Positions 1-6,849 of a DNA stretch of 64,000 bases are shown here, piece after piece. The DNA lies in contig NZ_CP075682.1 in the NCBI RefSeq assembly GCF_018603435.1, positions 3,410,001 through 3,474,000 on the forward strand. Direction: 5' to 3'. The position numbers and the translations under genes were made by a program. Position 1 is the stretch's first letter, and every line of letters begins with the position of its first letter. This DNA is from Chryseobacterium sp. ZHDP1. GTDB taxonomy: Bacteria > Bacteroidota > Bacteroidia > Flavobacteriales > Weeksellaceae. The notes below the pieces were generated by a model, which was given only the letters and a program-made list of their open reading frames with translations, was not told the origin of the DNA and did not search any database.

Positions 1-1
1 A

Positions 2-928
2 ACAATTAATAATCAATCTACAAAAGCGCCTACCATAACTTCTTTAACCTGCAACGCTGCGACTTTATCTCCTGCAACCTATACCAGCGGGGTAGCTTAT
101 AATGGGATTTTAAAAATCCCGTATACAGGAGGTAACGGCGGTCTCTATCAGGAAGGAACTACAGTTACCGTAAATGGATTGAACATAAAACTTCTTCCGG
201 GAGAGCTTGCAACAGGCAGTGGCCAGCTTTCTTTCTCAGTCTGGGGAACACCTTCTGTTTCTTCCCCTACAGCAATTACTTTTCCTATACAAGGGAGTTC
301 CGGCAATGGTTTAGTGCCGTTTCTTACCAGTGGTCAGAATTGCAGTGCTGCAGTAGGCGATCAGGTTGCCGCTGAATACAGCCAATCGATCACTTTGGGA
401 CCTTTGGTTTCAACAAATGATCCGGCTCCCGGATATCACAAATATGTTACCTCTCCCGATGGAAAATTTTCTGTCAGAATATTTGTACAAGATGGAGTTA
501 GTAACCTAAATTCAGGCGTAAACTTACAGATAAGAAGTAACTCCGGTACACCAAGTATTTTCTGGAATGGTTCAACCCAACGTACAACTGCTAATTCCAG
601 TAATCCAGAGACTGTATCTGCTTATAACGATAATCCTTTTCCTCAGGCAGGAAAATGGTATGGAGGTGATGGGACTGCTTTCGGAGGTCCTTTTCAGGAA
701 GGTGTTTTAGCAGCTTGGGGAATTTCGAATCTTTATAACGGAAATAAGCCTGAATTCAGAACCTACACATGGACCACAAATGATAATGCTCAGGTTGCCT
801 ACGTATTAACGTGTATGTTTTCAAATAATGATGCTGCTGCGATTGGTTTAGATGCAACCACATGTCCTAATGGTACCTGTTCAACTACAAAAGCATATCT
901 CAGAATTGAACAGTTCAGAGTTCCATAA
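2..928 (+). CDS. C-terminal part of a secreted repeat adhesin-like protein (5' end outside window)
   Basis: The frame is open from the first bases, so the gene starts upstream; about 308 residues are visible. The first 80 or so residues resemble the end of a beta-sandwich repeat (IPYTGGNGGLYQEG, then a module boundary with Cys at GQNCSAAVGDQ), a repeat style common in Bacteroidota surface proteins and related in style to the repeats in the protein at 4865-6661. The last ~200 residues form a non-repeated domain rich in Gly, Asn, Ser, Thr and Trp. No T9SS sorting domain is recognisable at the end (RIEQFRVP). The role is probably cell-surface or extracellular, but the exact function is unknown. 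A TTG at 179 is not a credible start because conserved repeat sequence continues upstream of it. Confidence 0.7.
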   Translation, partial: TINNQSTKAPTITSLTCNAATLSPATYTSGVAYNGILKIPYTGGNGGLYQEGTTVTVNGLNIKLLPGELATGSGQLSFSVWGTPSVSSPTAITFPIQGSSGNGLVPFLTSGQNCSAAVGDQVAAEYSQSITLGPLVSTNDPAPGYHKYVTSPDGKFSVRIFVQDGVSNLNSGVNLQIRSNSGTPSIFWNGSTQRTTANSSNPETVSAYNDNPFPQAGKWYGGDGTAFGGPFQEGVLAAWGISNLYNGNKPEFRTYTWTTNDNAQVAYVLTCMFSNNDAAAIGLDATTCPNGTCSTTKAYLRIEQFRVP

Positions 929-955
929 TGTTCAGAGTTCTTAGAAAACAAATAT

Positions 956-987
956 AAGCTCTTAATGTTTATCCTTAAGAGCTTTTT
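956..987 (+). terminator. Rho-independent terminator of the adhesin gene
   Basis: A perfect 10-bp stem, AAGCTCTTAA at 956-965 and TTAAGAGCTT at 975-984, is followed by a T run. It lies 28 bases after the stop codon of the upstream adhesin fragment. Confidence 0.8.
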
Positions 988-1080
988 CCGTGAAAGACTA
1001 TAACGTTGAAGGAAATCCCGAGATCAATGTATTGTCAATCTTTCTGCTGAATTTCGTGGAAGAAGGTCGGTAAAATTTCA

Positions 1081-1431
1081 TCAGATGTTTTTATTTTGTT
1101 GTTCTAATATAAGATTTCCCCAGTTATCCATAGCTTCCAGTAAAGGAATAAGTGTTTTACCAAAATCGGTTAAACTGTAGATTACTTTTAATGGAGGTTT
1201 CTTTCCGTAAACTTTTCTTGAAACCAGACCATCATCCCGTAATTGTTTTAAATATAAGCTTAAGGACATATCTGTAATAAAATCCATCTCGTTTTTAAGT
1301 TCAGTGTAGCGTCTTTCACCATCTTTTAGATGGTATAAAATTAAAGCTTTCCATTTACCGCCTACCAAATCCATTACTAAACTTATGGTAGAAGGATATA
1401 ATTTACCTTTTATTTTAATGTTTTTGCTCAT
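1081..1431 (-). CDS. HxlR-family winged-helix transcriptional regulator
   Basis: A small DNA-binding protein of the HxlR/MarR-like family, cytosolic, usually acting as a redox- or ligand-responsive local regulator. The diagnostic core VMDLVGGKWKALILYHL is followed by RRYTELKNEMDFITDMSL (recognition helix region) and the beta-wing segment with KKPPLKVIYSLTDFGKTL. I placed the start at the ATG giving MSKNIKIKG (116 residues, family norm about 105-130). Upstream in-frame starts at 1458 (MAIKK) and 1536 are possible, but the longest version adds a Cys/Phe-rich segment unlike the family. It is not clearly operonic with anything, and its target is unknown. It stands alone between two secreted-protein genes on the opposite strand. 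Confidence 0.85.
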   Translation of the reverse strand: MSKNIKIKGKLYPSTISLVMDLVGGKWKALILYHLKDGERRYTELKNEMDFITDMSLSLYLKQLRDDGLVSRKVYGKKPPLKVIYSLTDFGKTLIPLLEAMDNWGNLILEQQNKNI

Positions 1432-1536
1432 TGTTTTTTGACTTTTTTTGATAGCCATTGCGCATGAAATGATAGAGCCAAATGGATTTTGCAAGCATAT
1501 TCTGAAACAAAAACAGCGCAGACTATTTATTACCAA

Positions 1537-1910
1537 ATTATTATAAAAGAAAGTCTAAACTTTGCTCAATAAAGTTCACAATACTTTCATTAAAACACGA
1601 ATTATATGGTAAAATACAATTGTAGTTTTGATAATATATTGATATGAAAAGTGGAAATTATTTAACGGCAGTATTTAATATTGAAATTATACATACACTT
1701 GAGTTAACCTCATTGTTTGATCCATTTGTAAAAGTAAATACAAATAAAAACTAAAATGTAAAAATAAACGGAGGATTGATGAATGAGTTCATTTACTGTC
1801 TAAAATATTGTAAAACAGTAGTTTTTGTAAATATTTCGTTTTGTTAAAGTAGCATTTTTTATCTTTGTTTTTTACTAAATAGTTTAATTTATTACCTTGG
1901 AAAAATTTCA
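1537..1910. other. AT-rich intergenic stretch, no gene seen
   Basis: No reading frame with coding character was found on either strand. The stretch is dominated by A and T runs. A weak promoter-like TTTTG / TATCTTTG pair (1839-1867, spacer 16) is visible but spaced too short for a confident call. The stretch presumably holds the divergent upstream regions of the HxlR gene and the short gene at 1997. Confidence 0.5.
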
Positions 1911-1944
1911 TTTGGGTGACATAATTTTAAAACTGTTATTTTTG
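1911..1944 (+). promoter_or_regulatory. Candidate Bacteroidota promoter for the 1997 gene
   Basis: TTTG at 1911-1914 and TATTTTTG at 1937-1944 match the -33 and -7 elements of the Bacteroidota primary sigma factor, with a spacer of 22. This would start transcription near 1951, about 46 bases ahead of the ATG at 1997. Confidence 0.45.
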
Positions 1945-1996
1945 TTTTGCTTATTTATAATTTCAGAACTATTTAATATTTACACTAAGAACAACA

Positions 1997-2191
1997 ATGA
2001 AAAAAAATATTATTCCCTCTATTTTAATATTTTCAACGGTCTTTTTCGCTCAAGTAGGAATTAATACATGTAATCCGAAATATTTTATTGGAGCAAACTC
2101 TAAAAATGATTCTTTCATAAATTGTAGAGGCTGTGAGCTGCAGTTAAATTTACAGACATTCTATATCGAACAGATAAGTAGCAGTTATTAA
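1997..2191 (+). CDS. Short secreted protein, probable remnant of a VGINT-type surface protein
   Basis: Sixty-four residues with a clear signal peptide (Lys-rich start, then a hydrophobic run ending in FFAQ), followed by VGINTCNP. That is the N-terminal signature of the secreted proteins at 4865, 53514, 54347 and 55163, where it reads VGIxTxxP and leads into LDV. Here the similarity ends after about 10 residues and the frame stops, so the gene looks truncated or decayed. It has its own promoter-like element and ATG, so a short peptide may still be made. Three Cys remain in the short tail. It could be a genuine small exported peptide, but a remnant seems more likely. Confidence 0.5.
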   Translation: MKKNIIPSILIFSTVFFAQVGINTCNPKYFIGANSKNDSFINCRGCELQLNLQTFYIEQISSSY

Positions 2192-2320
2192 GATATAGAT
2201 TAGAAAAAAATAAAAATAAATACTATAATACTGATAGACATTAATAAGAACTCCATTTCACTAAAATTTTATGTTTAAATTTTCTGTTTATTTAATAAAG
2301 TATATAGGCACTTAATATTT

Positions 2321-3325
2321 ATGAATTATAGTAAGGAAATTCTGTATAATAAACGTCAGGTATTCATCAGACAATATTTGTGGATTAAATTATTTTTAGA
2401 TTTAGTAATTATAACGATAAAAATTTTAGATTTTTATTTCTATGGTATTGTTACCAAATACAATACCCTGCTTGCGCTAGTAAGTTTTTTATCGTCTTTG
2501 ATTTTGCTGTGGAAAATAGATTTTTTAAATAATTTCAAATTCAAACATCTTGTTAATTTTAACAACTGCGTTCAGATGGCAATGATCGTATATAATTCAA
2601 TATCTAAATTTCCGGATTTTCCAATTACTCTTATTTATTTAATTTTATTCCCTATATCTTTTTCTTATGTAAATAATTTTAAATATACTTTTCTTTATTC
2701 TGCATTTTTTTTTGTTGTATTTCTATTGGTGTACAGCTCTTTCGAATGGAACAGCTTCCCGAGTTGGAAAAGCAAGGACGTTAATACTGTTTTTTTTCTA
2801 TGGATTTATAATTTATTTTCTTTATACTTCCACTTTTTCTTCTTCCTCTTTCTGTTAACATTCCATATCTATTATGCAATAGAATTTAATAGTGTAAAAA
2901 TTCAGAACAATTTTGAACAGAAAAATGAAACTTTAGAGAAAGAAACTCCATTATTACCTGTCTCCGAAGTAAAAGAAGATAAATTAATGCTTTTATACAG
3001 ACGGATTATTGATTATACCGAAAAGGATAAATTTTACCTGAATTCTAATGCCAGTATTTATGACTTAACACAGGCGTTAAACACCAACAGAACTTATATT
3101 TCAGCAGCTCTGAACCAAAAAGGGAAAACCAACTTTAATGATTTTATCAATTCCTACAGAATAAATTTTGTTATACAGGAATTTGAAAAAGATATTCATA
3201 AAAAATACACTTTAAAGGTTATCTATACAAGTGCAGGCTTCGTTCATCAATCTCAGTTTAACAGAGCTTTTAAAAAAATTATGGGCAAATCTCCCAGAGA
3301 ATATTTAAAAGAGATAAACGGCTAA
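2321..3325 (+). CDS. Membrane-tethered AraC-family transcriptional regulator
   Basis: A 334-residue protein in two halves. Residues ~20-195 are very hydrophobic, with about six predicted membrane segments. After a charged linker (ENFEQKNETLEKETPLL region) the C-terminal ~100 residues form an AraC-type double helix-turn-helix: NASIYDLTQALNTNRTYISA for the first HTH and SAGFVHQSQFNRAFKKIMG then SPREYL for the second. The DNA-binding domain would face the cytosol, making this a one-component membrane sensor-regulator. It has no periplasmic 7TM-DISM or TPR sensor of the usual type, so its signal is unknown. The neighbouring gene downstream has the same plan with a LuxR-type HTH. The likely targets are nearby surface-protein genes (inference). 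Confidence 0.8.
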   Translation: MNYSKEILYNKRQVFIRQYLWIKLFLDLVIITIKILDFYFYGIVTKYNTLLALVSFLSSLILLWKIDFLNNFKFKHLVNFNNCVQMAMIVYNSISKFPDFPITLIYLILFPISFSYVNNFKYTFLYSAFFFVVFLLVYSSFEWNSFPSWKSKDVNTVFFLWIYNLFSLYFHFFFFLFLLTFHIYYAIEFNSVKIQNNFEQKNETLEKETPLLPVSEVKEDKLMLLYRRIIDYTEKDKFYLNSNASIYDLTQALNTNRTYISAALNQKGKTNFNDFINSYRINFVIQEFEKDIHKKYTLKVIYTSAGFVHQSQFNRAFKKIMGKSPREYLKEING

Positions 3326-3376
3326 AATCAATTTTAAAAGTCAAAACACTTTCTGTAAAGGTTTAAAAGGCTACGC

Positions 3377-3390
3377 TTTACTACGCGTGA
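3377..3390 (+). repeat. Copy 1 of TTTACTACG..CGTGA element
   Basis: TTTACTACGCGTGA lies 52 bases after the AraC-type gene. A near-identical element with four extra bases, TTTACTACGTACGCGTGA (4744-4761), lies 46 bases after the LuxR-type regulator gene. The GC-rich core stands out in very AT-rich surroundings. It may be an operator or part of a duplicated unit. Confidence 0.45.
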
Positions 3391-3722
3391 GTAGAATTGA
3401 GTATTTGTAAAAACTTAAAAACTGACTGCAATAGCTAATTTTGCAGAAAAATTCATTAGTTGTTTTTTTGATTTGCTAGAAATAAAAAATAATATTTTCA
3501 AAATTATAGTAAATATTTAATTATTTATATTTGTAATGTAGAGTTTTGATATAATTAAATAGCTGATCTTCAATTATTTTAAATACAAATCATTTTAAGA
3601 TTGATATTTTCAGAATCAATTCGTTGTTTTCTGTAAAATTTGTTTATAACTAAGAATAATTTGGGTATTGTATAGAATAATTGTACAAATAGCTACTTGA
3701 ACTACAAATAAAAAAACATAAA
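3391..3722. other. AT-rich intergenic stretch before the LuxR-type regulator gene
   Basis: No gene is supported. A -7-like TATATTTG at 3526-3533 is the best promoter candidate for the gene at 3723 but has no convincing -33 partner, and would give a leader of roughly 180 bases. Nothing else is recognisable. Confidence 0.4.
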
Positions 3723-4697
3723 ATGATTTACAAGCTTATCTTCAATAAAGGAGAGAGAAGTAATTTTGAAAATGATTATAACCAACTTATCAATCGTTAT
3801 TTATTTTTTCTTTTTTTTCTTTTTCTATTCTATGCTATCTTTATCATTACTTTTTTCAGGGATATTATTATTTCTATATTCCTTATTACTATTACCTTAT
3901 TCTGGATTCTTTTAATCTCAATTAAAGATAAAACCACAACATTTCGTAAAACCCTCAAATTCGGAGTGGTAGGCATTTTGGTTTTACTTACCCTTATTGT
4001 AAGTTTTTTTAATATTTACAGTTCAAAAAACGTTGGAGTAGAATACTTTTATTTCAGTATTCTCTTTGCAATTCCTTTCTTTTTAAATTACAGAAAAAAC
4101 AAAAAAGAAATTTATTTTCTGACTTTTTTTATCAGTTTTAATTTTATTGCCTGCCTTTATTTTGATTTCAGCTTTTTACCGAGAAGTAAGTTTTTGAAAG
4201 AAAAGGATTACTCTACCATAAAGCTGCTTAACATTTTATTTTCTGTCGTTTCTTTTTTAATGGATATTGTTTTTATAAGCCAAAAAGACGAGTTAATAAA
4301 TGGACTTCTCGAAAACACACAAATTAAAGATTCAACCATTGAAGATTTGATGAAGACCAATTCTAGATTAATGAAAAGTCAGATGCAGGCTAATCAGCTT
4401 ACCGATGAAAATATTGATGAAATATTCAGACTGGCAGAGAAAAATTCGGTAATGTTTTTTGAGAGGTTTCAGGTTTTCTTTCCGGGTTTTATTCCGGGAA
4501 TTTTACAGATTAACCCTAATCTTATTCATTCTGAATTGTATTTCTGTGCATTAATGAAACTGGATTTCGATACGAAAAAAATTGCTCAGTGTACTAATAA
4601 CAGCATAAGAGCAGTAGAGAGTAAAAAATACAGAATACGGAAAAAACTGAATATTCCTTCGGATGTCAATATTAATAGTTTTCTTATGAAGATATAA
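3723..4697 (+). CDS. Membrane-tethered LuxR-type HTH transcriptional regulator
   Basis: A 324-residue protein. Residues ~25-185 contain about six hydrophobic membrane segments. A short coiled-coil-like stretch (QIKDSTIEDLMKTNSRLMKSQ, near 200-220) links to a C-terminal domain ending in a GerE/LuxR-type helix-turn-helix: LIHSELYFCALMKLDFDTKK followed by IAQCTNNSIRAVESKKYRIR and KKLNIP. This HTH variant (IAxxTxxSxRAVExxxYRxRKKL) is widespread in Bacteroidota regulators. There is no receiver domain or TPR, so the membrane part is the presumed sensor. Placed between the AraC-type membrane regulator and the surface protein at 4865, it is a plausible controller of the latter (inference). Confidence 0.8.
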   Translation: MIYKLIFNKGERSNFENDYNQLINRYLFFLFFLFLFYAIFIITFFRDIIISIFLITITLFWILLISIKDKTTTFRKTLKFGVVGILVLLTLIVSFFNIYSSKNVGVEYFYFSILFAIPFFLNYRKNKKEIYFLTFFISFNFIACLYFDFSFLPRSKFLKEKDYSTIKLLNILFSVVSFLMDIVFISQKDELINGLLENTQIKDSTIEDLMKTNSRLMKSQMQANQLTDENIDEIFRLAEKNSVMFFERFQVFFPGFIPGILQINPNLIHSELYFCALMKLDFDTKKIAQCTNNSIRAVESKKYRIRKKLNIPSDVNINSFLMKI

Positions 4698-4742
4698 CTA
4701 TTCGTCATTATGATTTCTCTTCAGATATTGAAAAACAGTAAG

Positions 4743-4761
4743 TTTTACTACGTACGCGTGA
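4743..4761 (+). repeat. Copy 2 of TTTACTACG..CGTGA element, just upstream of a promoter
   Basis: TTTTACTACGTACGCGTGA at 4743-4761 sits 15 bases upstream of the candidate -33 box of the surface-protein gene at 4865, a position suited to an activator site. It shares TTTACTACG and CGTGA with the copy at 3377-3390. It also contains ACGTACG(C)GT symmetry and can pair ACGC with GCGT at 4766-4769. Confidence 0.45.
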
Positions 4762-4776
4762 TATTGCGTGCCACAA

Positions 4777-4811
4777 TTTGCTAATAAACGAGCTAATAGA
4801 TGATAACTTTG
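4777..4811 (+). promoter_or_regulatory. Candidate promoter of the surface-protein gene
   Basis: TTTG at 4777-4780 and TAACTTTG at 4804-4811 match the Bacteroidota -33 and -7 elements with a spacer of 23, at the long end of the usual range. The ATG follows 53 bases after the -7 box. Confidence 0.45.
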
Positions 4812-4864
4812 CTTCTGCTTATAAAATAAATATTTTATTTCAAATTTTAATCCATAAATAAAAC

Positions 4865-6661
4865 ATGATGAATACAAAATCTACAAAATTTCTGGTAAGA
4901 ACTCTGTTTTTTGCCCTGTTCTTCTCTTTCGGAAACTTTTTCGCCCAAAACAATGGTGCTGTAGGGATTAATACTGCTTCTCCCAACCCAAATTCTGTAT
5001 TAGACGTTGTTTCCGTCAATAATAACAAAGGTATTTTAATTCCCCGTCTTACAGTAACACAGCGGGATGCAATTACCATCAATCCCGCGAATGATGACGG
5101 TCTTACGGTTTACAATACTACAGAAGACTGTCTTAATTACTGGAGTCTTGCAGACAATGAATGGAAAAGCGTCTGCGGGCAAATAGGAAAGTCTGTTTTT
5201 ACAATAGATTGTGCGAATACAAAAGCCAGTGGTACTTATATTCAGGGAAAAACACTTAACACATCACATTATCTTACAGTAACCGTAAATGTCACCAAAA
5301 AAGGAAGCTATACGATTACGGGAACCACAACCAATGGTTATAATTTTTACGCAACAGGTGTTTTTCTAAACACAGGAATACAGACAGTGCAGGTTGCAGG
5401 GCAGGGAACACCTTCTGCGGTTCAGTCTGATACTGTTCAGTTGTTTGCAAACGGTGTAAGTGTAAGCTGTACACCGGCAGTAACGGTGAATGTACTGAGT
5501 TCAGCAGCAACCTATTCTGTCTCATGCGGAAGCGCAACAGTAAATGGCGTTTACACAAAAGGAACGGCTCTCGGTGCAGGCAACACGATAACACTACCTG
5601 TTACAGTAACGGCGTTGGGAAGTTATTCTATCACAACAAATACAGTAGACGGAATTTCTTTCAGCGGATCAGGAATATTTACTGCCACAGGAAATCAGAA
5701 CATAACATTATCCGGCACGGGCAAACCAACATCCACAGCTGATAAAGTAATGACGATTACATCCAACAGTGCGGATGGTGAATCTACCTGTAATGTAACG
5801 GTAGTAATGACAATACCATCGAAGAAAATTTTACACATCGGATTAGAAACAGTTTACGGCTACAGTGCTTTTACAGGGCCATCGAGAAGTTTAATGGATT
5901 CTCCGACAAACTTTGGAACTTCAGCAGCCAGTGTTGTAAAATCCGGCGGCTATACTCATACTTCTTTAGGCGGTGCACCTTCTAATGCAACATTATTAGC
6001 AGCACTGAACACCAAACCGGATATTGTTATTATCAGCTATGCTTATACACCAGATGCAACAGCTTCGGGGTATATTGCAAATTATTTAAATAATAAAGGG
6101 GTTGTAATTGCGTTTGAGGATGATGCTGCTTCTTCCCAAAATATGATGCGTGCAATTTTCTCTGATCCTACTATTTCAGCAGCTAATGGAGCAGGAGCTG
6201 GTTCGGTATATGCTCTTGTAAATACAAATGATCCGATACTTAACGGACCTTTCGGAGATGTGAGAGGAAAGAACTGGGGAGAAGACGCTTCTACAACGGT
6301 TAATATTACAGGTCTTACCAGTGGATTTATTCCTTACAGTTATGCACAGCCAATTAACAGCACAACTCCCAGAACGGGAATTTCAGGATTAAGACACAGT
6401 TCGCTTAATTTTATCTGGTTTGGAGACGGTGGATTTTTAAGTAACGAAAATGCCAATGGTAATCAATATCCAAGTAATACTATTGAGCCATTTGTTGCGC
6501 CAAGTTCAGGAGGATATTTGCCGGTACAAAAGTCGACGTATGGATATGCAGGCAACGGATATGCATTGGGAGGAATGCAGGTACAGAATTCTATCATCTT
6601 TGCAAATGCTTTAGCATGGGCAATAAAGCAGGCAGAAACCAATGGGATAAATACCCAATAA
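4865..6661 (+). CDS. Secreted VGINT-type surface protein with beta repeats and a C-terminal amidotransferase-like fold domain
   Basis: A 598-residue exported protein. The signal peptide ends near FFAQ (residue ~28). Next comes a VGINTASPNPNSVLDV module with GILIPRLTVTQRDAI and GLTVYNTT, the tail-fibre-like N-terminal module frequent in Bacteroidota secreted proteins. Two ~95-residue Cys-starting beta repeats follow (residues ~120-315; compare GSYTITGTTTNGYNF with GSYSITTNTVDGISF). From about residue 320 the chain begins KKILHIGLETVYGYS and continues with PDIVIISYAY, FEDDAASS and FIWFGDGGFL, suggesting a flavodoxin/class I glutamine-amidotransferase-like fold (ThuA/DUF4350-like). No catalytic triad is evident. 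There is no recognisable T9SS sorting domain. The role is probably adhesion or surface recognition, possibly controlled by the two upstream membrane regulators. Confidence 0.7.
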   Translation: MMNTKSTKFLVRTLFFALFFSFGNFFAQNNGAVGINTASPNPNSVLDVVSVNNNKGILIPRLTVTQRDAITINPANDDGLTVYNTTEDCLNYWSLADNEWKSVCGQIGKSVFTIDCANTKASGTYIQGKTLNTSHYLTVTVNVTKKGSYTITGTTTNGYNFYATGVFLNTGIQTVQVAGQGTPSAVQSDTVQLFANGVSVSCTPAVTVNVLSSAATYSVSCGSATVNGVYTKGTALGAGNTITLPVTVTALGSYSITTNTVDGISFSGSGIFTATGNQNITLSGTGKPTSTADKVMTITSNSADGESTCNVTVVMTIPSKKILHIGLETVYGYSAFTGPSRSLMDSPTNFGTSAASVVKSGGYTHTSLGGAPSNATLLAALNTKPDIVIISYAYTPDATASGYIANYLNNKGVVIAFEDDAASSQNMMRAIFSDPTISAANGAGAGSVYALVNTNDPILNGPFGDVRGKNWGEDASTTVNITGLTSGFIPYSYAQPINSTTPRTGISGLRHSSLNFIWFGDGGFLSNENANGNQYPSNTIEPFVAPSSGGYLPVQKSTYGYAGNGYALGGMQVQNSIIFANALAWAIKQAETNGINTQ

Positions 6662-6684
6662 TAAGCACAAATTACTATACATCT

Positions 6685-6717
6685 AAAGCTTCAGTAATTG
6701 GTTTTACTGAGGCTTTT
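6685..6717 (+). terminator. Terminator of the surface-protein gene
   Basis: The stem AAAGCTTCAGTAA (6685-6697) pairs with TTACTGAGGCTTT (6704-6716), followed by T residues. It sits 24 bases after the stop codon. Confidence 0.7.
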
Positions 6718-6783
6718 CTGCTGTAAGTTAAGACATTGAATACACTTTAGTATAGCTGAAAAGTATCAAATCTTTTAACTTGA

Positions 6784-6828
6784 AAAGAGTATTTCCAAAG
6801 GAATTTAAAACCTCTCGAAATACTCTTT
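6784..6828 (-). terminator. Convergent terminator after the ABC exporter gene
   Basis: The perfect 12-bp stem AAAGAGTATTTC (6784-6795) / GAAATACTCTTT (6817-6828) has a 21-base loop and lies just past the minus-strand ABC transporter stop codon. The loop is long for a classical terminator. Confidence 0.5.
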
Positions 6829-6849
6829 CTTGATATATTTTTTATGATA

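Noticed and set aside
1012..1080. Short stretch that could be translated as a gene remnant (NPEINVLSIFLLNFVEEGR)
   Set aside because: Only about 20 codons without a start or a recognised family; chance is more likely.
4840..5082. An 80-residue minus-strand frame at the start of the surface-protein gene
   Set aside because: Antisense shadow of the signal peptide and VGINT module.
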